Assembly: GCF_007666205.1 (NCBI RefSeq)
Contig: NZ_VDOR01000004.1
Span: forward strand, 1 to 64,000
Direction: 5' to 3'
DNA length: 64,000 bases
From: Kocuria palustris
GTDB taxonomy: Bacteria; Actinomycetota; Actinomycetes; Actinomycetales; Micrococcaceae
Shown here: in pieces, positions 8,514 to 17,728 of the stretch
Layout of the letters: each line of letters opens with the position of its first letter
Position numbering within the stretch: the stretch's first letter is position 1
Notes under the pieces: model-generated
Told to the model about the DNA's origin: nothing
What the model saw: only the letters and a program-made list of their open reading frames with translations
Databases searched by the model: none
Made by a program: the position numbers and the translations under genes

Positions 8514-10154
8514 ATGGCCAGACTCTTCTCCGCCTATCCCGACGATCTGTCGGGCCAGGCCGCCTTCGACGAGATGTTCTCCTCGTCGGAGACCGTGCGA
8601 CCGCGGTACGAGCGGGTGCACGAGGTCCTGGACGGGCTCGATCTCGGCGAGGTGGTCAGCCGCGACGAGCTCATGGCGCGGTCGTTCCTGGACCGCGGCG
8701 TCACGTTCGACTACGCGGGGGAGGAGCGGCCCTTCCCGCTCGACATCGTGCCGCGGATCATCCCGCAGGAGGAGTGGGAGGTCGTCGAGCGCGGCGTGAA
8801 GCAGCGGGTCCGGGCCCTCGAGCACTTCCTCGAGGACGTCTACGGCGAGCAGAAGGTCATCGCCGACGGCATCGTGCCCCGGTCGCTGATCACCTCCTCA
8901 TCGCACTTCCATCGCTGCGTCTGGGGCTTCAGCCCGGCGGGCGGGGTGCGCATCCACGTCGCGGGCATCGACCTGGTCCGCGACGACGCCGGCACCTTCC
9001 GCGTGCTCGAGGACAACGTGCGGGTGCCCTCCGGGGTCTCCTACGTCATCGAGAACCGCCGCGCCATGATGAAGGGCCTGCCGGAGGCCTTCGCCTCGAC
9101 CCCGATCCTGGGGGTCGACTCGTACCCGCGCCAGCTGCTGCACGCGCTGCGCAACACGGCCCCGGAGCCCGGCGAGGACGCCGTCGTCGTCGTGCTGACC
9201 CCGGGCGTGTTCAACTCCGCGTACTTCGAGCACACCCTGCTGGCCGGGCTGATGGGCGTCGAGCTCGTCGAGGGCCGCGACCTGGTGGTGCGCGGCGACC
9301 GCGTCTACATGCGCACGACCGAGGGCGAGCAGCGAGTGGACGTGATCTACAAGCGCATCGACGACGCCTTCACCGACCCGCTGCAGCTGCGGCCCGACTC
9401 CGTGCTCGGCTGCCCCGGGCTGGTCAATGACGCGCGGCAGGGCAATGTCACGATCGCCAATGCGATCGGCAACGGGGTGGCCGACGACAAGCTCGTGTAC
9501 TCCTACGTGCCCGATCTGATCCGGTACTACCTCGACGAGGAGCCGATCCTGCCCAATGTCGACACCTACCGGCTCGAGGAGGACGAGGCCCGAGAGCACG
9601 TCCTGTCCCACCTGGACGAGCTCGTGGTCAAGCCGGTCGACGGCTCGGGCGGCAAGGGCATCGTGATCGGCCCGCGCGCCACGCAGGAGGAGCTCGACGA
9701 GGTGCGCGCCAAGATCCTCGCCGATCCCCGAGGCTGGATCGCCCAGCCCCTCATGCAGCTGTCGACCGTGCCGACCTTCGACGGGGAGGGGTTCTCGCCC
9801 CGGCACGTCGACCTGCGCCCGTTCTGCGTGAACTCGGGCGAGGACATGCACGTGCTGCCCGGCGGGCTCACCCGCGTCGCCATGGAGAAGGGGTCGCTGA
9901 TCGTGAACTCCTCGCAGGGCGGCGGCTCCAAGGACACCTGGGTCGTCGGCCGGCACCGCACGGACCAGAGCCCGGATCCGCGGCCCGCGGAGAAGGTGGC
10001 CCTCATGGAGGCCGGCGTCCCGGTGCACGGCGGCGACATCGATGAGACCACGCTGCGCCGCTCGCAGGAGCAGCAGCAGCAGACCGCATGCGTCGCCCGG
10101 CGGCATGCCGGCCCGGATGCGAGCCCGTCCGGCACGGGGGAGGGGGAGCGCTGA
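8514..10154 (+). CDS. Circularly permuted ATP-grasp protein
   Basis: This is a member of the circularly permuted type-2 ATP-grasp family (the former DUF404/DUF407 pair), predicted to form amide bonds between peptides using ATP. Visible family marks are LEDVYGEQKVI, RDDAGTFRVLEDN, VRVPSGVSYVIENR, YKRIDDAFTDPL, and VVKPVDGSGGKGIVIGP. The last of these is the ATP-binding glycine loop. The start MARLFSAYPDDL matches how family members begin; in-frame starts at 8436 (GTG) and 8487 (ATG) would add 26 or 9 residues and none has a strong ribosome site. It is the first gene of a coupled trio: its stop overlaps the next start by one base. Confidence 0.9.
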   Translation: MARLFSAYPDDLSGQAAFDEMFSSSETVRPRYERVHEVLDGLDLGEVVSRDELMARSFLDRGVTFDYAGEERPFPLDIVPRIIPQEEWEVVERGVKQRVRALEHFLEDVYGEQKVIADGIVPRSLITSSSHFHRCVWGFSPAGGVRIHVAGIDLVRDDAGTFRVLEDNVRVPSGVSYVIENRRAMMKGLPEAFASTPILGVDSYPRQLLHALRNTAPEPGEDAVVVVLTPGVFNSAYFEHTLLAGLMGVELVEGRDLVVRGDRVYMRTTEGEQRVDVIYKRIDDAFTDPLQLRPDSVLGCPGLVNDARQGNVTIANAIGNGVADDKLVYSYVPDLIRYYLDEEPILPNVDTYRLEEDEAREHVLSHLDELVVKPVDGSGGKGIVIGPRATQEELDEVRAKILADPRGWIAQPLMQLSTVPTFDGEGFSPRHVDLRPFCVNSGEDMHVLPGGLTRVAMEKGSLIVNSSQGGGSKDTWVVGRHRTDQSPDPRPAEKVALMEAGVPVHGGDIDETTLRRSQEQQQQTACVARRHAGPDASPSGTGEGER

Positions 10155-11086
10155 TGCTCAGCCGCATCGCGGAGTCGCTGTTCTGGATCGGGCGCTACAT
10201 GGAGCGCGCCGACGGCGTCGCCCGGATCCTCGAGGTGCACCTGGAGCGCATCACCCAGCTGCCGGAGCACGAGCAGGACCGGGAGGCCCGGCGGATCATG
10301 ACCATCATGGGCGTCGAGCCGCAGGCCGAGGCCGGGGTCCGGCAGATGATCCACGAGCTGGCCTGGAACCAGGAGACCACCACCTCGATCGCCGGGTCCG
10401 TGCGCGCCGCGCGGGAGAACGCCCGCCGGGCCCGCGAGACCGTCTCCTCCGGGCTGTGGCAGGCGCTCAACGCCACGAACTACGGTCTCAGCGGCCACTC
10501 CCGGGACACGGTCGGGACCTTCGGGCTGTGCCGGTGGGCCTCCGAGCGGATCTCCATGACCCGGGGCCTGGCGGACATGACCATGTCCCACGACCAGTCC
10601 TGGCAGTTCCTCACGCTCGGGGTGACCCTCGAGCGCGCCGACATGACGGCCCGGCTGCTGTGGACCCGCGCGTCGTCGGGCGGCGTGTCCTCGGAGGCGA
10701 CCTGGGCCGAGATCCTCGAGTGCGCCGGGGCCTACGAGGCCTTCCTGCGCTCGCGGGGAGGCTCCTTCAACGACGAGTCCGCCACGCGGTTCCTCATGCT
10801 CGACCGGCTGTTCCCGCGCACGATCATCTACTCGCTGCGGCGCGCCGACAAGGTGCTCGCCGACCTCGACCCGGGCGGTGGGCGCCTGGGCGTCACGAGC
10901 GAGGCGCGCCGGGCCGTCGGCAGGACCCTCATTGAGCTCGAGTACGACAGCGCGGAGGACATCGTCGGGGATCTGCCCCGGCGCCTCAACGACGTCCAGT
11001 CCGCCATCGGCCGCGCATCCCGGGCCGTGGGCGACAAGTACTTCAACCACGCCCAGGAGGCGTCCTGGTTCGGAGGTGTCCTGTGA
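10154..11086 (+). CDS. Alpha-E domain protein
   Basis: The 310-aa product starts MLSRIAESLFWIGRYMERAD, the standard opening of the all-helical alpha-E family (COG2307). The whole length is one helical domain with family marks such as RARETVSSGLWQALNATNY and ERADMTARLLWTRAS. Alpha-E proteins occur almost only beside circularly permuted ATP-grasp and transglutaminase genes, as here. They are thought to be partners in an unknown peptide-modifying pathway. The start ATG overlaps the ATP-grasp stop (TGATG) and the stop region overlaps the transglutaminase GTG, so the three are translationally coupled. The biochemical role is unproven. Confidence 0.92.
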   Translation: MLSRIAESLFWIGRYMERADGVARILEVHLERITQLPEHEQDREARRIMTIMGVEPQAEAGVRQMIHELAWNQETTTSIAGSVRAARENARRARETVSSGLWQALNATNYGLSGHSRDTVGTFGLCRWASERISMTRGLADMTMSHDQSWQFLTLGVTLERADMTARLLWTRASSGGVSSEATWAEILECAGAYEAFLRSRGGSFNDESATRFLMLDRLFPRTIIYSLRRADKVLADLDPGGGRLGVTSEARRAVGRTLIELEYDSAEDIVGDLPRRLNDVQSAIGRASRAVGDKYFNHAQEASWFGGVL

Positions 11087-11937
11087 GCAGGCTCACGATC
11101 GATCACATCACCCGATACACCTACCAGGGGACGGTCTCGCGATCGCACAACGAGGCGCGGATGACCCCGGTCAGCGACGACGAGCAGCAGGTGATCAGCG
11201 CCGAGCTGGCCGTGAAGCCGTCGTCGGCGTCGATCCACAACTACGTCGACTACTTCGGCACCCGCGTGGCGGACTTCGACGTCCCCAGCCCCCACACGGT
11301 GCTGGAGGTGCGCTCCTCGGCCACGGTCGACGTCGAGCGCGCCGCCGGCGGCCAGGACGTCGAGCACGTCTCGTGGGAGCAGCTGAGGGATCCGCAGCTG
11401 GCGGACACGAACGCCGAGTACGCGAAGCCGACCTCCCTGACGGCGGCCGGCGAGGAGCTCAGGGCCGTGGCCGCCGAGATCGCCGAGCGCGCCGAGACCC
11501 CCGAGGCCGCCGCCCGGGAGGTCCTGCGCCGGATCGCCGAGCACGTCTCGTACGAGGCCGGGGTCACCGGAGTGCACACCGATGCCGACGCCGTGTGGAG
11601 CGACGGCAAGGGCGTGTGCCAGGACCTCTCGCACGTGGCCATCGCGCTGCTGCGAGAGCTCGGCATCCCCGCCCGCTACGTCTCGGGATACATCCACCCG
11701 GACGAGGAGGCCGAGATCGGCCAGACCGTCGTGGGGGAGTCCCACGCCTGGCTCGAGTGGTGGGACGGCGACTGGCGCGCCTACGACCCCACCAACCACA
11801 AGATGCTCGACGACAGCCACGTGAAGGTCGGCCACGGCCGCGACTACCGCGACGTGCCGCCGCTCAAGGGCATGCTCACGGGCGGCTCGAGCACGGAGTC
11901 CCTCGACGTCTCCGTGGAGATCACCCGCCTGGCCTGA
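11083..11937 (+). CDS. Transglutaminase-like family protein
   Basis: The 284-aa product starts at GTG 11083, overlapping the previous stop by four bases (GTGA). The N-terminal beta domain opens TIDHITRYTYQGTVSRSHNE, typical of bacterial transglutaminase-like proteins. The papain-like catalytic triad is visible: Cys in GKGVCQDLSHV (about residue 180), His in GESHAWLEW and Asp in YDPTN. Such enzymes cleave or form isopeptide or amide bonds. In this operon it is the likely hydrolase or transferase that works opposite the ATP-grasp ligase. No signal peptide is present, so it is cytoplasmic. A strong terminator follows 15 bases after the stop. Confidence 0.93.
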   Translation: MSRLTIDHITRYTYQGTVSRSHNEARMTPVSDDEQQVISAELAVKPSSASIHNYVDYFGTRVADFDVPSPHTVLEVRSSATVDVERAAGGQDVEHVSWEQLRDPQLADTNAEYAKPTSLTAAGEELRAVAAEIAERAETPEAAAREVLRRIAEHVSYEAGVTGVHTDADAVWSDGKGVCQDLSHVAIALLRELGIPARYVSGYIHPDEEAEIGQTVVGESHAWLEWWDGDWRAYDPTNHKMLDDSHVKVGHGRDYRDVPPLKGMLTGGSSTESLDVSVEITRLA

Positions 11938-11951
11938 CCGGGGCCGCCCAC

Positions 11952-11990
11952 GACGACGGGCGCCGACCTCCGTGATCGGCGCCCGTCGTC
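11952..11990. terminator. Bidirectional terminator between transglutaminase gene and glgC
   Basis: A perfect 15-bp stem (11952-11966 with 11976-11990, core GGGCGCC/GGCGCCC) encloses a 9-base loop. It lies between two convergent genes and can serve both. No long T-run follows, as is usual in very GC-rich actinobacteria. Confidence 0.8.
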
Positions 11991-12035
11991 ATCCGCCCCG
12001 GGAACCGCGGCATCGGCCGCGGCCGGTGCCGCGGA

Positions 12036-13274
12036 TCAGTGGAACGTGAAGTTCTTGGGCACGATCGTGATCCCGGACTCCGTGACCGTCAGGCCGCGCG
12101 AGCGGTCCTCCTGGGGATCCACGCCGACCCGGACGCCCTGCGGGATGACCACGTTCTTGTCCACGATGCAGCGCTCCACGATGGCGTCGTCGTGCACGGC
12201 CACGCTGTTGAGCAGGACGGATTCCGAGACGCGCGCGTGGTTGCCGACCGTGACGCGCGGGGACAGCACCGACTCCTGGACGCGGCCGCCGGCGACGATC
12301 ACGCCCGAGGACAGGATGGAGTCCGTGGCGATGCCGCCCTCCTGGTACGGGCCGCGCACCAGCTTGGCCGGCGGGGCCGTGACCTGGTGGGTGTAGATCT
12401 TCCACTGCTCGTTGTAGAGGTTGAAGATCGGCAGCGGGCGCAGCAGGTCCATGTGCGAGTCGTAGTACGAGTCCAGGGTGCCGACGTCGCGCCAGTACTG
12501 ACGGTCGCGGTCGGTCGAGCCGGGGACGTCGTTGAAGGTGAAGTCGTAGACGGCGGCCTCGCCGCGCTCGGAGAAGTACGGCATGATGTCGCCGCCCATG
12601 TCGTGCTTGGAGCCCTCTGTGGCGTCGTCCGCGTGCAGGGCCTCCACGAGGGCGTCCGTGGTGAAGATGTAGTTGCCCATCGAGGCCAGGAACTGGCCGG
12701 GGTCATCCGGCAGCGGCTCGGTGGAGTCGGGCTTCTCCACGAACTGCGAGATCTTCTGCGGGTCCTCCGCTTCCGTCTCGATCACGCCGAAGGACCTGAC
12801 CAGCTCGAGCGGCTGGCGCACGCCGGCGACGGTGGCCTGGACGCCCTTCTGGATGTGGAAGTCCAGCATCTGGGAGAAGTCCATGCGGTAGACGTGGTCG
12901 GCCCCGACCACGACGACGTAGTCCGGGCGGGCGTCGTCGATCAGGTTCATGGACTGGAAGATCGCGTTCGCGGAGCCCAGGAACCAGTCCTTGCCGGAGC
13001 GCTGCTGCGCCGGGACCGAGGCGATGTAGTTGCCCAGCAGCGTGGACAGGCGCCAGGTCTCGGAGAGGTGGCGGTCCATCGAGTGGGACTTGTACTGGGT
13101 GAGGACGACGATCTGCAGGTAGCCGGAGTTCACCAGGTTCGACAGGGCGAAGTCGATGAGTCGGTACGAGCCGCCGAACGGGACGGCCGGCTTGGCCCGG
13201 TCCTCGGTCAGCGGCATCAGGCGCTTGCCCTCGCCGCCGGCCAGAACGATCGCAAGGACATTCGGTCGCGCCAT
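12036..13274 (-). CDS. glgC: Glucose-1-phosphate adenylyltransferase
   Basis: GlgC makes ADP-glucose from ATP and glucose-1-phosphate, the committed step of bacterial glycogen synthesis. The 412-aa length is typical. The N-terminus shows the nucleotidyltransferase signature [13 protein letters not shown] with [10 protein letters not shown] and [10 protein letters not shown]. The sugar-phosphate region FVEKP is seen near the middle. The last ~120 residues form the left-handed beta-helix ([14 protein letters not shown] and similar turns). It is divergent from glgA, with a 215-bp shared promoter region (13275-13489), so the two glycogen genes are probably controlled together. Confidence 0.96.
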   Translation of the reverse strand: MARPNVLAIVLAGGEGKRLMPLTEDRAKPAVPFGGSYRLIDFALSNLVNSGYLQIVVLTQYKSHSMDRHLSETWRLSTLLGNYIASVPAQQRSGKDWFLGSANAIFQSMNLIDDARPDYVVVVGADHVYRMDFSQMLDFHIQKGVQATVAGVRQPLELVRSFGVIETEAEDPQKISQFVEKPDSTEPLPDDPGQFLASMGNYIFTTDALVEALHADDATEGSKHDMGGDIMPYFSERGEAAVYDFTFNDVPGSTDRDRQYWRDVGTLDSYYDSHMDLLRPLPIFNLYNEQWKIYTHQVTAPPAKLVRGPYQEGGIATDSILSSGVIVAGGRVQESVLSPRVTVGNHARVSESVLLNSVAVHDDAIVERCIVDKNVVIPQGVRVGVDPQEDRSRGLTVTESGITIVPKNFTFH

Positions 13275-13489
13275 GATGGAAGCCTCTCGGATGGGACGTC
13301 GTCGTCATCGGGGCGGAGCCCACGGGGAATGCGAGATGCACCTCACGTCTTCCCGAGGACACTCAACCCTGAATCGAGTCCATTGGGAAGCAGGCGCCGC
13401 AAGTTGTCCCGCGTGGCGTCCCGTCTGCGCGGATACCGCGGCAGCGGGGTGCCTGGGCACCCCCGCCGAGGGACTGTAGTGTCGATCAC

Positions 13490-14692
13490 GTGCGCATCGA
13501 CATCATCTCCAAAGAGTTCCCGCCCGCCGTCTACGGCGGCGCCGGCGTCCACGTGGCCGAGCTGTCCCGGGTCCTCGCGCCCCTGGTGGACCTGAGCGTC
13601 CGCTGCTTCGGGCAGCCCCGCGACCCCGACTTCCACGGCGCGTCGGTCACGGCGTATCCCGTGCCCGCCGAGCTCCAGGGCGCCAATGCCGCGCTCGAGA
13701 CGCTCGGTACGGACCTGACGATGGTCGACGACATCGCCGGGGCCGACCTGGTGCACTCCCACACCTGGTACGCCAACTTCGCCGGGCACCTGGCCGGTCT
13801 CATGCACGGCATCCCGCACGTCGTCTCGGCCCACTCGCTCGAGCCCCTGCGCCCGTGGAAGGCCGAGCAGCTCGCCGGCGGGTACGCGCTGTCGTCGTTC
13901 GTGGAGAAGACCGCCTACCTGGGGGCCTCGGCGATCATCGCGGTGTCGGACGGCATGCGCCGCGACATCCTGCGCTCCTACCCGGAGGTCGATCCGCAGA
14001 AGGTGCACACCGTGCACAACGGCATCGACGTGGAGCAGTGGGTCCGGGACGAGTCCACCGACGTCCTGGAGGCCTACGGGATCGATCCGAACCGGCCCTC
14101 GGTCGCCTTCGTGGGCCGCGTGACCCGGCAGAAGGGCGTGCCGTTCCTGCTGCGGGCCATGAAGCAGCTCGACCCCTCCGTGCAGCTCGTGCTGTGCGCC
14201 GGTGCGGCCGACACCCCGGAGCTGGGTGCCGAGGTCAACGGCCTGATCGAGGAGCTCAAGGCCGATCGCGACGGGGTGGTCCTGATCGAGAAGATGCTGC
14301 CCCGCCGGGAGGTCGTCCAGATCCTGTCGCATGCCACCGCGTTCGCGTGCCCGTCGATCTACGAGCCGCTGGGCATCGTGAACCTCGAGGCCATGGCCTG
14401 CGGGGCCGCCGTGGTCGCCACCGCGACCGGCGGCATCCCCGAGGTCGTCGTGGACGGCGAGACCGGCCGGCTGGTCGAGATCGAGCAGGTCGACGACGGC
14501 TCGGGCACGCCGCTGGATCCGGAGAGGTTCGTCGCGGACTTCGCCGCCGCGCTCACCGACGTCCTCTCCGATCCCGAGCGCGCTCGCGAGATGGGATGCG
14601 CCGGGCGCCGCCGTGCCGAGGAGCACTTCGCCTGGGAGGCCATCGCCGAGCGCACGCTGGAGGTCTACCGCGCCGCGATCGATCGGGGCTGA
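13490..14692 (+). CDS. glgA: Glycogen synthase, actinobacterial GT4 type
   Basis: The 400-aa GT-B glycosyltransferase (GT4 family) starts at GTG 13490 with RIDIISKEFPPAVYGGAGVH, whose GGAG loop binds the sugar nucleotide. The C-terminal donor-binding signature CPSIYEPLGIVNLEAMACG lies near residues 288-306. Proteins of this type are annotated as actinobacterial glycogen synthase. The mycobacterial homologue GlgM instead makes maltose-1-phosphate from ADP-glucose and glucose-1-phosphate, so the exact acceptor (glucan or glucose-1-phosphate) is open. Its partner glgC, which supplies ADP-glucose, is divergent and adjacent. Confidence 0.93.
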   Translation: MRIDIISKEFPPAVYGGAGVHVAELSRVLAPLVDLSVRCFGQPRDPDFHGASVTAYPVPAELQGANAALETLGTDLTMVDDIAGADLVHSHTWYANFAGHLAGLMHGIPHVVSAHSLEPLRPWKAEQLAGGYALSSFVEKTAYLGASAIIAVSDGMRRDILRSYPEVDPQKVHTVHNGIDVEQWVRDESTDVLEAYGIDPNRPSVAFVGRVTRQKGVPFLLRAMKQLDPSVQLVLCAGAADTPELGAEVNGLIEELKADRDGVVLIEKMLPRREVVQILSHATAFACPSIYEPLGIVNLEAMACGAAVVATATGGIPEVVVDGETGRLVEIEQVDDGSGTPLDPERFVADFAAALTDVLSDPERAREMGCAGRRRAEEHFAWEAIAERTLEVYRAAIDRG

Positions 14693-14701
14693 GGCCTGCG
14701 G

Positions 14702-14723
14702 GCCTGCTCGCCTGCGAGCGGGC
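14702..14723 (+). terminator. Possible glgA terminator
   Basis: GCCTGCTCGC (14702-14711) pairs with GCGAGCGGGC (14714-14723), with one G-T pair and a very small loop (in practice the inner pair would open). It follows the glgA stop by 9 bases and precedes the tRNA promoter. Confidence 0.4.
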
Positions 14724-14748
14724 AGCGCCTGGTCGACCCGTCCGCGTG

Positions 14749-14776
14749 TGTGACCGGTTCCGAGCTGTGCTAAAGT
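14749..14776 (+). promoter_or_regulatory. Putative tRNA-Leu promoter
   Basis: TGTGAC (14749-14754) is followed after 16 bases by TAAAGT (14771-14776), a plausible housekeeping sigma-70-type pair about 55 bases before the mature tRNA 5' end. This is a reading by eye; no other pair in the interval fits better. Confidence 0.5.
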
Positions 14777-14830
14777 TGTCCGCGTTGCTCAGCGACCCGG
14801 CCGGTTCCCGGCACGGCGCTGGAGTCACCC

Positions 14831-14916
14831 GCGCGGGTGGCGGAATAGGCAGACGCGCTAGCTTGAGGTGCTAGTCCTCGTATTAGAGGGTGGGGGTTCA
14901 AGTCCCCCTCCGCGCA
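14831..14916 (+). tRNA. tRNA-Leu (anticodon GAG)
   Basis: An 86-nt class II tRNA. The acceptor stem GCGCGGG (14831-14837) pairs with TCCGCGC (14909-14915), with A as discriminator. The anticodon stem CTAGC/GCTAG encloses the loop TTGAGGT, giving GAG, which reads CUC and CUU codons. A long variable arm and the T-loop GGTTCAAGTCC are present. The 3' CCA is not encoded (A is followed by CAGT). A perfect terminator palindrome follows about 30 bases downstream. Confidence 0.96.
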
Positions 14917-14946
14917 CAGTGGTTGCCCTTGTCAGAGAGGGTGGAG

Positions 14947-14976
14947 CGGCCCCGGTATCGATACCGGGGCCGTTTT
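14947..14976 (+). terminator. tRNA-Leu terminator
   Basis: A perfect 26-base palindrome (14947-14972, arms CGGCCCCGGTATC and its complement) is followed directly by TTTT. This is the most classical rho-independent terminator in the window. The stem has no unpaired loop on paper; the central bases would open to form one. Confidence 0.85.
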
Positions 14977-15063
14977 CGTCGTCACGGCGAGTCAGGTTCA
15001 GCGGCGGCGGCGCCGGGCTAGGATCCAGACCATCCGTGTCCGTTCTCGCCCTCCGGAGTCCCC

Positions 15064-15711
15064 ATGAAGCGCACCCTTCTGCCCGTGACCCTCGGCGTCC
15101 TGGCGTCTGCTCTGACCGCCTGTGGGGGAGGAGATGCCCCGGAGAGCCCCGAGTCCTCTCCCTCCGCGCCCGTCTCTGAGACGCAGACCCCCACCGCGTC
15201 GTCCTCCCCGACGCAGTCACCCGACGAGACCCCCGGCGAGACGCCCTCCGCACCGGCGGAACCGTCCGCACCGGTCGAGCAGACCGCGGCTCCGGCAGCG
15301 GAACCGGCAGCAGAGGCCGAAGCCCCCGCAGCCGAGCCAGCCCCGATTGATCCGGCCACCGACGTTCCTGCGGCTGGAACCGGCGCGGCCGCCGACGTCC
15401 CTGCGGCCGACGTCGACCCGCCCGCAGGTGATCCGGCGCCGAGCACCGATGGCGGCTACATCGTGGTCGAGGCCCGTGACGCGAATGGCAACCCCGTCGC
15501 CTGGACCGAGTACGACGCTGCTGGCAATGCGATTGCCGCAGCTGTCGGAGGCCCGCCTGAGGGTGCTGATGCAGGCGCAGATGCGACGGACCCCGGGCCG
15601 GGTTCGGCCGGGCCAGATGCGCCCGGCGCCGAGATCCCGGATGGGTACTTCGACGAGGAGGGATGCTGGGTGCCGGCCCCGGACGATCCCGACCAGGACG
15701 ACTACTGCTGA
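15064..15711 (+). CDS. Proline/alanine/glutamate-rich lipoprotein, function unknown
   Basis: The 215-aa product has a lipoprotein signal peptide: MKRTLLPV, a hydrophobic core, and the lipobox LTAC at about residues 17-20, so Cys20 would be lipidated and the protein held on the outer face of the membrane. The next ~115 residues are a low-complexity Pro/Ala/Glu/Ser stretch with PAAEPAAEAEAP-type repeats, probably an extended spacer through the wall. A short ordered part follows (YIVVEARDANGNPVAWTEYD, about residues 137-156). The protein ends GCWVPAPDDPDQDDYC with two cysteines. No family is recognised. It is the first gene after tRNA-Leu. Confidence 0.7.
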   Translation: MKRTLLPVTLGVLASALTACGGGDAPESPESSPSAPVSETQTPTASSSPTQSPDETPGETPSAPAEPSAPVEQTAAPAAEPAAEAEAPAAEPAPIDPATDVPAAGTGAAADVPAADVDPPAGDPAPSTDGGYIVVEARDANGNPVAWTEYDAAGNAIAAAVGGPPEGADAGADATDPGPGSAGPDAPGAEIPDGYFDEEGCWVPAPDDPDQDDYC

Positions 15712-15770
15712 CTCCGACACCTGCGGCAGCAGCTCCCAGCAGGCCGGCAGCTGCGGTCCATCGGTCGTCG

Positions 15771-16175
15771 GTGAGCCCTCGCGGCTCCGTCCGGTCGCTT
15801 CGTCGACCACCCGGAAGGAATGACGCCCCGGCCTCGGCCTCGGCCGAGCAGAGCGATGGTGCGGCAGCGCAGGACGTCGCCGACGAGCCCGCTGCAGAAG
15901 GTGATGCCCTCGCCCTAGAGGGCACGGCCACTGGTTCTGCCTCCAGCAATTACGGTCCTGCCGGTACCTCGAGCACTGCAGATTTCGCAGGTTCATGGTC
16001 GGAAGAAGTCAGCGACGCCGAGTCGTCGGATATGTACGGGGTGACGATCCAGGACATGAGCGGCGCCGATGACGCGGAAGTTGGCTGCAGGATCCTGAAG
16101 GACGGTGAAGCCGTCGCTGAGGAGAAGGCCACGGGCGCATACTCGATTGTTACCTGCACCCAGCCACTCTTCTGA
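15771..16175 (+). pseudogene. MmpS-like domain remnant, N-terminus missing
   Basis: The last ~95 codons read as an MmpS-type secreted domain: SSNYGPAGTSSTADFAGSWS, then MYGVTIQDMSGADDAEVGCR and a cysteine near the end (YSIVTCTQPLF). MmpS-family proteins are normally anchored by an N-terminal membrane segment. In this frame the only plausible upstream start is GTG 15771, which gives about 134 residues with no signal peptide, membrane segment or lipobox; the residues before ~15820 look like noise. I therefore read it as a decayed or truncated gene. The base composition is lower in GC than the flanks. An unnoticed frameshift with an upstream anchor is the alternative. Confidence 0.5.
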
Positions 16176-16366
16176 GTGGCCCTCGCACGACGGCTGGCGC
16201 CTTGCCGCTCAGTGGCGGGAGGGGGTCTGTTCGCAGGTGGGCTCCCATGCTCTGCTCGATGTGACGACGGCGTTCCGCTGGATCGCTCTTTCATGCGCAG
16301 GGTCCATGTACGGTGCACTGCTGGCGTCGAAGATTTCGGTGCAGATTTCGTCGAGAGGATTCCTCA

Positions 16367-17728
16367 GTGCTCAGAAAGATCCTGATCATCGGCCTCGCGT
16401 ATTTCGGGGTGACCGTCGGAGCAGGATTCGGATCTGGGCAGGAGATACTCCAGTACTACGTCTCCTACGGGTGGTGGGGGCTGGCAGGCGCGGCCGTGAA
16501 CCTGCTCATCATGCCGCTGACGGCGATGGCGATCCTGCAGTACGGCAGCTACTTCCGCGCCCAGTCCCACGGCAGGGTCTTCGACTCGATCACGTCGTCG
16601 TTCATGGCCAAGTTCATGGACTACGGGCTGTCCGCGGCGCAGTTCTGCATCGGATTCGTGATGCTTGCCGGCGCTGGCTCGAATCTGCATCAGCAGTTCG
16701 GCCTGCCGCTGTGGGTGGGCTCGGCGCTGATGGTCGTCCTGATGATCGGCGCAGGCATGTTCGACGCGGACCGGGTCGGCAACATCATCGGCATGATCAC
16801 ACCGGCGATGATCATCGTCATCCTGTGCGCGGCCGGATATTCCATCCTCACGTTCACAGGAACGCTGGGAGAGGTGCACAGCTTCGCTATCGAGAATGCG
16901 ACGTCGACGCTGCCCAACTGGTTCCTGGCCACCGTCAACTACACCGGCCTGTCCATGTTCAGCGGCATCGCCATGGCGATCATCATCGGCGGGCAGAACT
17001 GGAGCCCGCAGGCGGCAGGCTGGGGAGGCTTTCTCGGCGGATCGACGTTCGGGATCCTGCTCGTGCTGATGTCGATCGGGCTGCTGCTGAGCATCGAGGA
17101 CGTCTACACCTCTGACCTGCCGACGCTCGCGCTGGTCAACGAGATGAGCCCGGTGCTCGGGGTCTTCGCCGCGATCGCCACGTACCTGATGATCTTCAGC
17201 ACCTCGCTGGGCGTCTTCTACTCGCTGGGCAAGCGGCTCGCGGCGCCCCGGCCGCAGCACTACCGGGCCATCTTCATCGCCGTGTCCCTGATCGGCTTCG
17301 CCCTGAGCTTCCTGCCGTTCACGGAGCTCGTGAACAGCGTGTTCCCCTGGCTGGGCTGGCTCGGCATCGTCTTCATCCTGGTCCTGCTGGGCAGCTGGCT
17401 GCTGAGCGGCCGCACGGACATCAGCCAGGAGAGCCTGCGTCGCGACCGGATCCGCGCACTGGTGCTCTACCGGCTGGATCCGCAGCGCCGCTGGACGCCG
17501 CGGCACGCGAACGCCCTGATCCAGGCCGTCGACGAGTCCAACCTCCGCGCCAGGAACCTCGGTGACTTCATGAACGAGGACGTGCACCGCGTGGCAGAGC
17601 AGACGGCGCCGATCGACGTCCAGAACCATGACGACGGCGAGCTCGGCGAGTATCTGGTGCGGCTCCAGGGCTCGGGGCAGGACAGGCAACAGGGCGCCGC
17701 GAGGCGGTCGTCCGGCCCGACGAGCTGA
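16367..17728 (+). CDS. YkvI-family membrane protein (paralogue 1)
   Basis: The start is GTG 16367 (VLRKILIIGLAYFGVTVGAG), behind GAGAGGA at a spacing of 8 bases; the longer ORF from 16313 has no ribosome site. The 453-aa product has about ten transmembrane helices over residues 1-350. It carries the family signature GAGFGSGQEILQYYVSYGWWG in its first helix pair. YkvI (COG3949) belongs to the APC-like secondary transporters; no substrate is established. Unlike paralogue 2 at 22126, it has a ~95-residue soluble C-terminal tail rich in Arg, Asn and acidic residues (about 360-453). No partner gene sits beside it. Confidence 0.85.
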   Translation: MLRKILIIGLAYFGVTVGAGFGSGQEILQYYVSYGWWGLAGAAVNLLIMPLTAMAILQYGSYFRAQSHGRVFDSITSSFMAKFMDYGLSAAQFCIGFVMLAGAGSNLHQQFGLPLWVGSALMVVLMIGAGMFDADRVGNIIGMITPAMIIVILCAAGYSILTFTGTLGEVHSFAIENATSTLPNWFLATVNYTGLSMFSGIAMAIIIGGQNWSPQAAGWGGFLGGSTFGILLVLMSIGLLLSIEDVYTSDLPTLALVNEMSPVLGVFAAIATYLMIFSTSLGVFYSLGKRLAAPRPQHYRAIFIAVSLIGFALSFLPFTELVNSVFPWLGWLGIVFILVLLGSWLLSGRTDISQESLRRDRIRALVLYRLDPQRRWTPRHANALIQAVDESNLRARNLGDFMNEDVHRVAEQTAPIDVQNHDDGELGEYLVRLQGSGQDRQQGAARRSSGPTS

